64,000 nucleotides of DNA. Origin: Rhodoferax ferrireducens (GTDB taxonomy: Bacteria; Pseudomonadota; Gammaproteobacteria; Burkholderiales; Burkholderiaceae_C). This document shows positions 15,585-23,178 of this stretch, piece by piece. The notes beneath the pieces were generated by a model that was given only the letters and a program-made list of their open reading frames with translations, had not been told where the DNA came from and ran no database searches. The DNA lies in NCBI RefSeq assembly GCF_003347515.1, contig NZ_QEII01000297.1, positions 124,001 through 188,000 on the forward strand, written 5' to 3'. A program made the translations under genes and the position numbers. Position 1 is the first letter of the stretch, and the number at the start of each line of letters is the position of its first letter.

Positions 15585-17304
15585 GGTCGGTTCCTTTTCG
15601 GTCGGTCAACAAATGGGCATAGGGCGGCTCGGTGGCGATGCGCACATCGTTCAGGGGCAGGCCCACGGTGAAGTGATAAACAGACTGCAGCGGCGCGCTG
15701 GCGGCGGACTCCGGCAGGCCAATCAACTGGTGCAATGCGTCGTCAAAAAAGCAGCCAATGCCGGTGCCGCGCAGATCCATCGCTTCGGCTTCCAGATACA
15801 GCACCTGGCCGATCAGGCCGGCCTCCTGCAGCCGCTGGCGGTAGGCGGCCGCGTCCGGCAGCGGGCTGAATTCGGCCAGCAGCGCGAAGCCCAGGATGGC
15901 GTCCGATCCCAGGGCCTGGTGGCAGTTCAGGGTGCGCAAGGTGCCGGCCAGGGCCGGGTTCTCGGCCAGGCGCAGCAGCGGTGTATCGGCCGGGGCGTCG
16001 GGCACGGGACGCAAGTCCAGTGTGGCCGGCAGGGTGCGGCGGAGCAGTTCGCATCCTGCGTCGCTGCGCGGCAGCAGGTAAGCGCCCGGCGCCAATCCAT
16101 CCACCCGGTGCGCGAACAAGAGCACATGCACGCGCGGCTGGTCAGGCCCGGCGTCAAACGGTAGGCGGGCCGGGTGCAGGGCGCGCAGCAGTGGCCAGAG
16201 CTGGGCCAGGGGCATACGGGCGTGGGCGTCAAAACGCTGGGCGCTGCGGCGCTGGCGGATCAGTGTGGCGGCGGGCTGGGTGCTGCGCGGCACGTCGTCG
16301 GGAAGAGCCTGGGCGGCAGAGCGTTCTGCGCCGTGTCCCCCGCCCGCTGCGCGGTCTCCTCCTTGACCGGCACAGGACGCTCTGCCACCCAGGCTCCCGA
16401 GCGCTTCCGGTGGCATGTCTTGCACCCGGGTCGCCGCAACCACCGCGTCGATCACCGGCCAGCGGTACATGGGGTGGCGGTCGAGCCGGTTGGGCAGACC
16501 CTGCCAGTTCGTGGGCACGGGCCAGTCCCACGGAGCGTTGTCTACCGCGCTGGTGTCGTTGTGCAGCAACTCAAATAAGACGTCCGGCTCTTCGCGCTCG
16601 GCGGCACCGAAGTCGGACTCGCGGTCCAGCCCGAGCAAGGCGGCGAGTTGGGTCGTGCTGCCCGCTACCGGCTGCAGGCGCCAGCCCAGCACGGCGGCGG
16701 CGTAGCGCAGTGCACCGATGGCGTGGCCGACATCAAGCTGGCAATAACGAAAGGCGCGTTCACCGTATTTCCAGGCTTCGCGCCATTGAATGCTGGTGAG
16801 GGCGATGAAGGCGCGCGCCGGCGACTTGGCAGAACCCTGCTGCGGCGCGAAGGTAGCGCGCGACTCCAGCGCATGCTCGCGCGCCGCGTAGTGAAACACC
16901 CCATCGACGAGGTCCTCAGCACCCTGGCAGACCAGCCAGGCCTCGGTCGGGTGCAGGTTGCCGCTGGAGGGATTCACGCGCATGGCCCAGCGGTCCGGGC
17001 CGTATTGTTTCCAGGCCGACAGCGCGAAACTGAGTTCAAACAGCAGACCGAGGGTCTCGCGATCCAGCGCACGCGGCGCGATGCGGCCGGGCTCGAACAG
17101 GTCGGCCCAGGGCGTCGCAAGTTCATCGGCCTTCAAGGGCAGCGCGGTCAGCGGAGCACCGGTGTAGCGGCGAAACGGGTCGGGCTGGGCGTCCCAGTCC
17201 AGCGTATCGGGGCCGGCGGCGTAGCCGTTCAGCCGGTGTTTGGTGCGCTCGTGATACGACTGCGCCACGGTCAGGGCATCTTGGGGTGCGATGACATCAG
17301 ACAT
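15577..17304 (-). CDS. SagB-type two-domain nitroreductase
   Basis: A 575-residue protein with two tandem nitroreductase-like halves. The first (about 70-290) has 'ALSAWKQYGPDRWAMRVNPS' and 'SGNLHPTEAW', the FMN-binding segment of SagB/ThcOx oxidoreductases, and 'FRYCQLDVGHAIGALRYAAA'. The second (about 340-560) has 'RQRRSAQRFDAHARMP' and 'GQVLYLEAEAMDLRGTGIGC'. SagB proteins dehydrogenate azoline rings in peptide maturation, but no precursor peptide, cyclodehydratase or YcaO gene is nearby, so here the enzyme is better seen as a nif-linked flavoprotein of unknown substrate. Between the halves lies a Gly/Ala-rich linker encoded by a 92-bp inverted-repeat element (16305-16396). It overlaps both neighbours by 8 bases. 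Confidence 0.85.
   Translation of the reverse strand: MSDVIAPQDALTVAQSYHERTKHRLNGYAAGPDTLDWDAQPDPFRRYTGAPLTALPLKADELATPWADLFEPGRIAPRALDRETLGLLFELSFALSAWKQYGPDRWAMRVNPSSGNLHPTEAWLVCQGAEDLVDGVFHYAAREHALESRATFAPQQGSAKSPARAFIALTSIQWREAWKYGERAFRYCQLDVGHAIGALRYAAAVLGWRLQPVAGSTTQLAALLGLDRESDFGAAEREEPDVLFELLHNDTSAVDNAPWDWPVPTNWQGLPNRLDRHPMYRWPVIDAVVAATRVQDMPPEALGSLGGRASCAGQGGDRAAGGGHGAERSAAQALPDDVPRSTQPAATLIRQRRSAQRFDAHARMPLAQLWPLLRALHPARLPFDAGPDQPRVHVLLFAHRVDGLAPGAYLLPRSDAGCELLRRTLPATLDLRPVPDAPADTPLLRLAENPALAGTLRTLNCHQALGSDAILGFALLAEFSPLPDAAAYRQRLQEAGLIGQVLYLEAEAMDLRGTGIGCFFDDALHQLIGLPESAASAPLQSVYHFTVGLPLNDVRIATEPPYAHLLTDRKGTDHG
16305..16396. repeat. 92-bp palindromic element inserted in frame
   Basis: Two 24-base arms, 16305-16328 (GAGCCTGGGCGGCAGAGCG...) and 16373-16396, are reverse complements with two mismatches, separated by 44 bases. 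The element lies inside the SagB-like gene between its two domains and is read through in frame as a Gly/Ala-rich linker (around residues 304-335). It looks like a small mobile palindromic element of the kind known to enter coding sequences in frame. Confidence 0.75.
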
Positions 17305-18226
17305 GTTCTGACTCCTTCAAACCTTGGGCCAGCGCCAGCAGGCCGCTGGCCTGGTCGGTGATGGCCTGCACGGTGGCAGGCTGCAGCCGGTGCAACCAGT
17401 GCGGCGGCAGCCGGGAGGCACCGCAGCGCGCACCGGCCAGCATGCCGACCAGCGCGCCGGTGGTATCGGCATCATCGCCCTGATTCACGGTGGCGACCAG
17501 CGCGGCCTCAAAGTCCTCATGCAGCGTCAGGAAGTTCAGCACGGTCTGCGCCGTGTCCACCACATACGCAGTGGCGCGGCCACGGTAAGGGGTGAAGCCG
17601 AAGGCCGGGTTCCCGTTCGTCCAGGCCTCAACCCAGCGCCGGCACTCGGTGTGATCCGCACCCAGCAGCAGCAGGCGCAGCAGTTGGCCAATGCCCAGCG
17701 TGGCCGCGTCGGACAGCGGGTGGTGGTGGGTCAGGTGCGCCTGGGCGATGGACAGACGCTCAAAGGCGGCGTCGTTGCCGAGTGTGGCCAGCACCACGGG
17801 CAGGTTGCGCATCAGCGCGCCATTGCCGGCGTCGCCCGGGTTGTACGGGCCGGCCAGCGTGCCCTCGTGCAGAAAACGCAGGATGCCACGCCGGCAGGTG
17901 TTGCCGCAGTCCACCGGCTTGCCCTGCAACCATAAAACAAAGGCCTGGCCGATGCTGCGCACCAAAGTCTCGTCATCACCGGCATGGCGGCTCAGGGCGG
18001 GCGCGCCGCCCTGCAGCAGCGCGGCGCCCAGCGCCAGGCTCATGGTCGTGTCGTCGGTGACCTGGCCGCGCGCCAGCTTCAGCCAGCCGCCGCCGATGAT
18101 CTCGCGGTGCACCCCGTACGCCAAGACGATCTCACGCGGGCGCATGAACTCCACCGTCGCGCCCAGGGCGTCCCCGATGGCCAGACCCAGGTAGGCACCG
18201 AGGACCTTGTCGAACAGCTCACGCAT
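17297..18226 (-). CDS. draG: Dinitrogenase reductase-activating ADP-ribosyl glycohydrolase
   Basis: 309 residues. DraG removes ADP-ribose from the arginine of NifH and so switches nitrogenase back on. The two metal-binding motifs of the ADP-ribosylglycohydrolase fold are intact: 'GQVTDDTTMSLALG' near residue 60 and 'NQGDDADTTGALVG' near 245, which hold the dinuclear Mn site. ATG 18226 is used; the open frame further upstream only reads through draT in another frame. It overlaps the end of draT by 8 bases and the SagB-like gene by 8 bases. The order draT-draG matches the known pair in Rhodospirillum and Azospirillum. Confidence 0.95.
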   Translation of the reverse strand: MRELFDKVLGAYLGLAIGDALGATVEFMRPREIVLAYGVHREIIGGGWLKLARGQVTDDTTMSLALGAALLQGGAPALSRHAGDDETLVRSIGQAFVLWLQGKPVDCGNTCRRGILRFLHEGTLAGPYNPGDAGNGALMRNLPVVLATLGNDAAFERLSIAQAHLTHHHPLSDAATLGIGQLLRLLLLGADHTECRRWVEAWTNGNPAFGFTPYRGRATAYVVDTAQTVLNFLTLHEDFEAALVATVNQGDDADTTGALVGMLAGARCGASRLPPHWLHRLQPATVQAITDQASGLLALAQGLKESEHV

Positions 18227-19067
18227 AACGCGCCACCACCTCATAGTCGCCGCCGAGCGCCAGCACCTCCTGCTCGCCTTGCAGCACATGGCCCGGCAGC
18301 AGGCCGGGAAACACCAGCACCTTGCAGGCCGGCACCTGTACCTCAAAAACCCAGTCGCCAAAACAGGCGGCGTCCTCGTACGACAGGCTGAACGACACCA
18401 GGTTGTTCAAACGCACCGTGCAGCGCCGGTCCTGCAGGCGGCCCGCGATCAGCTGCTCCTCGCAGCGCGTGCTGCCGCGCCACAGGCGCAAGTGCCGGGC
18501 AGGCATCACACGGCCCGGCAGCGGGAAACGCCGCAGCGCCCATTGGCAGAATTCGTACAGCAGGTCCAGCTGTTGATGGATGTTGTTGTTGGTGTGGCGA
18601 CTGGCGGTTTTTTCTTCCAGATAGGCCACCCAGGCCGGCGACGGAAAGCGCGCCAGCGGCGCCTTGTGGTAACCGGGCACCAGGCCAAAGCGGCTTTCGA
18701 CCCAGCCCTTGAGTACCGCACCGGCCGGGCCATTGGCGTCCATGCCCCAGCCCTGCAGCAACTTGCGCCAGCTGCTGCGCCAGCGTCGCTGCTCGGCCAC
18801 GCCCATGGCGGCCAGCTCATGGGGCTCGGGTTTGCGCAGGCCGAACGCGATGGCCAGATAGTGCACAAACATGTCGCGCGCCTCGTTCAGGTCGCGGCTG
18901 CGGTCCAGCAACGCGAACAGGCCCGGCTGGGCCTCGCGCGCACCGGCGATGGCCAGGCGTGGCGGGTCGGCATTGAACGCGGTACTGGCCAGCACCGGCG
19001 CCGGCACACCGACCAGGTTGGTGCTGTACCAGCGATGGGGCTGGTCGAGTTCATCGTCCACTGCCAT
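18219..19067 (-). CDS. draT: NAD+-dinitrogenase-reductase ADP-ribosyltransferase
   Basis: 282 residues. DraT transfers ADP-ribose from NAD+ to an arginine of NifH (Arg102 of the NifH here) and shuts nitrogenase off in response to ammonium or dark/energy loss. Family landmarks are 'WYSTNLVGVPAPVLASTAFN' at the start, 'LWRGSTRCEEQLIA' and 'NNLVSFSLSYEDAACFGDWV', the NAD-binding and catalytic region. ATG 19067 is chosen; a TTG two codons earlier is possible and no strong ribosome site is seen, partly because an inverted-repeat element begins only 10 bases upstream. It heads the draT-draG-SagB train after a 128-base gap from the 202-aa gene. Confidence 0.95.
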   Translation of the reverse strand: MAVDDELDQPHRWYSTNLVGVPAPVLASTAFNADPPRLAIAGAREAQPGLFALLDRSRDLNEARDMFVHYLAIAFGLRKPEPHELAAMGVAEQRRWRSSWRKLLQGWGMDANGPAGAVLKGWVESRFGLVPGYHKAPLARFPSPAWVAYLEEKTASRHTNNNIHQQLDLLYEFCQWALRRFPLPGRVMPARHLRLWRGSTRCEEQLIAGRLQDRRCTVRLNNLVSFSLSYEDAACFGDWVFEVQVPACKVLVFPGLLPGHVLQGEQEVLALGGDYEVVARYA

Positions 19068-19076
19068 GGGCAACTG

Positions 19077-19202
19077 GGTTTGATCGGATGGATTCCGTCG
19101 CGAGCGAATCGAGGTTGCTGCGAGAAGCGCAGCCGTACTCCCGTACGGCGAGCATCACAGCTGCAAGATCGGTTCGCGCAGCAGGAAGACACCGATCAAA
19201 CC
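19077..19202. repeat. 126-bp inverted-repeat-bounded element before draT
   Basis: Ends are perfect 11-base inverted repeats: GGTTTGATCGG at 19077-19087 and CCGATCAAACC at 19192-19202. Inside is a strong 7-bp hairpin, GCCGTAC-TCCC-GTACGGC (19132-19149). The element fills nearly all of the gap between draT and the 202-aa gene and covers the last few bases of the latter. It may be a miniature mobile element or a structured leader or attenuator for draT. Confidence 0.65.
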
Positions 19203-19804
19203 GGACGGTTTTCGTTAGGATTCCGCACCGGTCCCATCAGTGCCAGACCTTCGGCGTAGGTAATGGTGTCGAAGGTGATGTCGTACTTAAGCGCAGCGTC
19301 CGCCACGGCGTCGAGCTTGCCGGCAGTGTCTTTCTTCTTGAGGTCATTTTTTTCAAGGTACAAAAGGCTCAGCATTTCGTTGTAGACGGTGGATTCATCA
19401 ATCGGCAACACATAGAACATGGCGCCCTTGTACGGCACCTGGTACTTCTTGGACAGATCAATGTTGTTGCAGAAAAGGAAGTATTTGCCGCCTGCGCTGA
19501 GGGTATCGCCCAGCACTTCAGCCACATCTTTCAGGTACTCGAAGCTCAACAGGTAACCGGCAAAAAACGGAATGTGCTTTTCGCCGACGTTGGCGATGGA
19601 CATCACCTGACCGCAAAGCAGCTCCGGGGGACGCGCCTCGTCAGCCAGTTTGGGGGCAAAGCGCAGCGCCAATTCACCGCGAAAGCCGATGCGACCGGGC
19701 TTGGCTGTAGGTGCTTTGACCAAGGGGTTGAGCATTCTCCCCTCGGTTTCGAGCCGCGCAAATGCGGTGTCGTCGATCTCTTTAAGGGCTAGTGTGGCGG
19801 TCAT
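19196..19804 (-). CDS. Unrecognised 202-aa protein in nif control train
   Basis: I do not recognise this family. The protein is soluble, with no signal peptide, membrane helix or metal-binding Cys/His motif. Features that may help a search are 'GRIGFRGELALRFAPKLADE', 'IPFFAGYLLSFEYLKDVAEV', 'KYFLFCNNIDLSKKYQVPYK' and a C-terminal 'ALKYDITFDTITYAEGL'. It overlaps the haemoglobin gene by 4 bases, so the two are translationally coupled. The last codons lie inside the inverted-repeat element at 19077-19202, which may have supplied the C-terminus. Being sandwiched between a nif-promoted globin and draT suggests a nitrogen-fixation role. Confidence 0.75.
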   Translation of the reverse strand: MTATLALKEIDDTAFARLETEGRMLNPLVKAPTAKPGRIGFRGELALRFAPKLADEARPPELLCGQVMSIANVGEKHIPFFAGYLLSFEYLKDVAEVLGDTLSAGGKYFLFCNNIDLSKKYQVPYKGAMFYVLPIDESTVYNEMLSLLYLEKNDLKKKDTAGKLDAVADAALKYDITFDTITYAEGLALMGPVRNPNENRPV

Positions 19805-20268
19805 GAAGATTCCTTCGTTGTGGTAGAAATAATTGAGGGGGTTGCGGGGTTGGGGCCGGTGTTGCGCATCCAGTCGGCCGTTTTGAAAAATGAACTCATC
19901 AATGCCTCCCGCAAGGCGGGCGCGGCGCCAACGTCCTCAAGCGCGGCGCGCATGCAGGCCAGCCAGGCATCGCGCTCCGACACGCCAATCGAAAAACCGG
20001 TATGGCGCATGCGCAGACGCGGGTGGCCGCGCTGGGCCGAATAGTCTTTCGGCCCGCCCAGCCATTCGCACAGGAAGAGCACCAGAACGCCCTTGGTCGA
20101 GGTCAGGTCGGGCTCGTGCATGGCGCGGATGCCGCTTGCGTCAGGCCGGGTATCCATATGCCGATAAAAAGCATTCACGAGCCGCACGACGCCGGCCTCG
20201 CCGCCAAGCATCTCGAAGTGTGGTGAGGGCAACAGCGTGGGCTGGGTGTTGGCGGTAGCGGTGTTCAT
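19801..20268 (-). CDS. Group II truncated haemoglobin (trHbO-like)
   Basis: 155 residues from ATG 20268, which has an AGAGAGG box just upstream. The globin core matches trHbO: 'FEMLGGEAGVVRLVNAFYRH', 'FLCEWLGGPKDYSAQRGHPR' and 'RMRH' supplying the proximal haem His (about residue 89), then 'RDAWLACM' with the conserved Trp at G8. Such proteins bind O2 or NO in the cytosol. Divergent from nifH and preceded by a sigma-54-like promoter, it probably supplies or buffers O2, or removes NO, during nitrogen fixation (inference). It is the first gene of the leftward train and overlaps the next by 4 bases. Confidence 0.9.
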   Translation of the reverse strand: MNTATANTQPTLLPSPHFEMLGGEAGVVRLVNAFYRHMDTRPDASGIRAMHEPDLTSTKGVLVLFLCEWLGGPKDYSAQRGHPRLRMRHTGFSIGVSERDAWLACMRAALEDVGAAPALREALMSSFFKTADWMRNTGPNPATPSIISTTTKESS

Positions 20269-20280
20269 AGCCTCTCTATG

Positions 20281-20297
20281 AGCAATGACCGTACCAG
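20281..20297 (-). promoter_or_regulatory. Sigma-54-like -24/-12 promoter for haemoglobin train
   Basis: On the minus strand the sequence reads TGGTACGGTCATTGCT. The GG and GC doublets are 10 bases apart, as required, with one departure (TGGT for TGGC). The predicted transcript start falls only about 2 bases before ATG 20268, so the message would be almost leaderless or the true start codon differs. It mirrors the nifH promoter about the central NifA site. Confidence 0.6.
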
Positions 20298-20388
20298 GCC
20301 TATACCGGGCTTGTTGCCCTGCAAACGCGACACAAACCAGTCCTGCGGGCCGCCGACACCGGAATTTTTGCGACACGGCGCGCCGTTT

Positions 20389-20404
20389 TGTCGGGAAATG
20401 AACA
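20389..20404. promoter_or_regulatory. NifA upstream activator sequence (TGT-N10-ACA)
   Basis: TGTCGGGAAATGAACA is a perfect match to TGT-N10-ACA, the NifA-binding site. It is 94 bases upstream of the nifH -24 element and 91 bases from the opposing sigma-54-like element, a position that could serve both promoters. Confidence 0.85.
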
Positions 20405-20498
20405 ATGTGCAAAAAGCCGGTTTCAATGCCTCCTGGAACATCGTTTTCCCTCTGTGAGGCAAGCCATTTTCAGCACCCTGCCGAGCGCTACAAAAGCA

Positions 20499-20514
20499 TG
20501 GCACGGAAGCTGCA
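20499..20514 (+). promoter_or_regulatory. Sigma-54 -24/-12 promoter of nifH
   Basis: TGGCACGGAAGCTGCA has the full TGGCAC element and a GC doublet at the correct 10-base spacing from GG. The -12 element reads CTGCA rather than TTGCA. It is 132 bases before the nifH start, giving an untranslated leader of about 120 bases. Confidence 0.88.
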
Positions 20515-20588
20515 GTAGTGAAGCTGCGCGGACACAAGTCCGGCCGATACGTGACCACCTAACAAGACTTACAGGCACGTCAGGCTGA

Positions 20589-21533
<945 letters not shown>

Positions 21534-21542
21534 GAGGTACCA

Positions 21543-21582
21543 GGCCCGGCCTGATTTGCCGCAAGATGAATCGGGTCGGGTC
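21543..21582 (+). ncRNA. nifH-nifD intercistronic mRNA hairpin
   Basis: GGCCCGGCCTGATT (21543-21556) pairs with AATCGGGTCGGGTC (21569-21582), a 14-bp arm with G-U wobbles and one mismatch around a 12-base loop. No T-run follows, so it is not an intrinsic terminator. Such stem-loops downstream of nifH in other diazotrophs protect the nifH part of processed mRNA and help NifH accumulate above NifDK; the same is inferred here. Confidence 0.6.
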
Positions 21583-21620
21583 TAAGTGCTAGACAAAAAC
21601 ATTTACTACTGGAGTTCCCC

Positions 21621-23084
21621 ATGACTGCCACCGTTGAAGAGCGCAAGGCCGCGAACAAGGCCCTGATTGATGAAGTGCTGAAGGCTTATCCCGAAAAGAT
21701 GGCCAAGAGGCGCGCCAAGCACCTGGGCACGTTTGAAGAAGGCAAGCCCGATTGCGGCGTCAAGTCCAATATCAAGTCACTGCCTGGCGTAATGACGATT
21801 CGCGGTTGCGCCTACGCTGGCTCCAAAGGCGTGGTGTGGGGCCCGATCAAGGACATGGTCCACATCAGCCACGGACCCGTAGGCTGCGGCCAATATTCGT
21901 GGGCTGCCCGCCGCAACTACTACATCGGCACCACCGGCATCGACACCTTTGTCACGATGCAGTTCACCTCCGATTTCCAGGAGAAGGACATTGTCTTCGG
22001 TGGCGACAAGAAGCTAGACAAGATCATCGACGAGATCCAGGAACTGTTTCCCCTGAACAAGGGTATCTCGATCCAGTCCGAGTGCCCGATCGGCCTGATC
22101 GGTGACGACATCGAAGCGGTGTCTAAAAAGAAGAGCAAGGAATACGTTGGCAAGACCATCGTGCCCGTGCGCTGCGAAGGTTTCCGCGGCGTGAGCCAGT
22201 CACTCGGTCACCACCTGGCCAATGACGCCATCCGCGATTGGGTGTTCGACAAGGTCGAGGCCGACAAGCACCCCACATTTGTGTCGACCCCCTACGACGT
22301 GGCCATCATCGGTGACTACAACATCGGTGGCGACGCCTGGTCCAGCCGCATCTTGCTTGAAGAGATGGGTTTGCGCGTTATTTCCCAGTGGTCCGGCGAC
22401 GGCACCATCGCCGAGATCGAGAACACGCCCAAGGCCAAACTCAATGTGCTCCATTGCTACCGCTCGATGAACTACATCAGCCGGCACATGGAAGAGAAGT
22501 ACGGTATTCCATGGGTGGAATACAACTTCTTCGGTCCTACCATGATCGAGAAGAGCCTGCGCGAGATCGCCGGCCACTTCGATGAGACCATCAAGGCCAA
22601 GGCCGAGCTGGTGATTGCCAAGTACAAGCCGCTGATGCAGGCCGTTGTTGACAAGTTCAAGCCGCGCCTGCAGGGCAAGACCGTCATGCTGTACATCGGC
22701 GGCTTGCGCCCCCGTCACGTGATTGGCGCCTACGAAGATCTCGGCATGGAAGTGATTGGCACCGGCTACGAGTTCGGCCATAACGACGACTACCAACGCA
22801 CCACCCACTACATCAAGGACGCCACGCTGATCTATGACGACGTGACCGGCTTTGAGTTCGAGCACTTCGTTGACAAGATCAAGCCGGATCTGGTTGGTTC
22901 CGGCATCAAGGAAAAGTACGTATTCCAGAAGATGGGCGTGCCGTTCCGTCAGATGCACAGCTGGGACTATTCCGGCCCGTACCACGGTTATGACGGCTTT
23001 GCCATCTTCGCCCGTGACATGGACATGGCCATTTCCAGCCCGATCTGGGCCCTGACCAAGGCGCCCTGGAAAAAAGCAGCCTGA
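21621..23084 (+). CDS. nifD: Nitrogenase MoFe protein alpha chain
   Basis: 487 residues. NifD carries FeMo-co and half of the P-cluster in the alpha2beta2 MoFe protein. P-cluster cysteines are at 63 ('[10 protein letters not shown]'), 89 ('[10 protein letters not shown]') and 155 ('[11 protein letters not shown]'). FeMo-co ligands are Cys279 ('LHCYRSMNY') and His446 ('[12 protein letters not shown]'), and the substrate-channel Gln193/His197 lie in 'VSQSLGHH'. All point to a Mo-dependent rather than V- or Fe-only enzyme. No anf/vnf delta subunit is present between nifD and nifK. It is cotranscribed with nifH and nifK. Confidence 0.99.
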   Translation: MTATVEERKAANKALIDEVLKAYPEKMAKRRAKHLGTFEEGKPDCGVKSNIKSLPGVMTIRGCAYAGSKGVVWGPIKDMVHISHGPVGCGQYSWAARRNYYIGTTGIDTFVTMQFTSDFQEKDIVFGGDKKLDKIIDEIQELFPLNKGISIQSECPIGLIGDDIEAVSKKKSKEYVGKTIVPVRCEGFRGVSQSLGHHLANDAIRDWVFDKVEADKHPTFVSTPYDVAIIGDYNIGGDAWSSRILLEEMGLRVISQWSGDGTIAEIENTPKAKLNVLHCYRSMNYISRHMEEKYGIPWVEYNFFGPTMIEKSLREIAGHFDETIKAKAELVIAKYKPLMQAVVDKFKPRLQGKTVMLYIGGLRPRHVIGAYEDLGMEVIGTGYEFGHNDDYQRTTHYIKDATLIYDDVTGFEFEHFVDKIKPDLVGSGIKEKYVFQKMGVPFRQMHSWDYSGPYHGYDGFAIFARDMDMAISSPIWALTKAPWKKAA

Positions 23085-23089
23085 ACCCC

Positions 23090-23152
23090 GGTGGCCGGTG
23101 TGTACCGGCTACCTTTCCCGATGACTAACGAGGTCGGTGACCTGACCTCGTT
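23090..23152 (+). ncRNA. nifD-nifK intercistronic hairpins
   Basis: Two stem-loops fill the gap: 23090-23113 (GGTGGCCGGT-gtgt-ACCGGCTACC, one G-U) and 23127-23152 (AACGAGGTC, 8-base loop, GACCTCGTT, perfect). Neither has a following T-run. They may guide mRNA processing or stability between nifD and nifK. Confidence 0.5.
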
Positions 23153-23178
23153 TCAACCGATAACTTTTGGAGCCCGTC

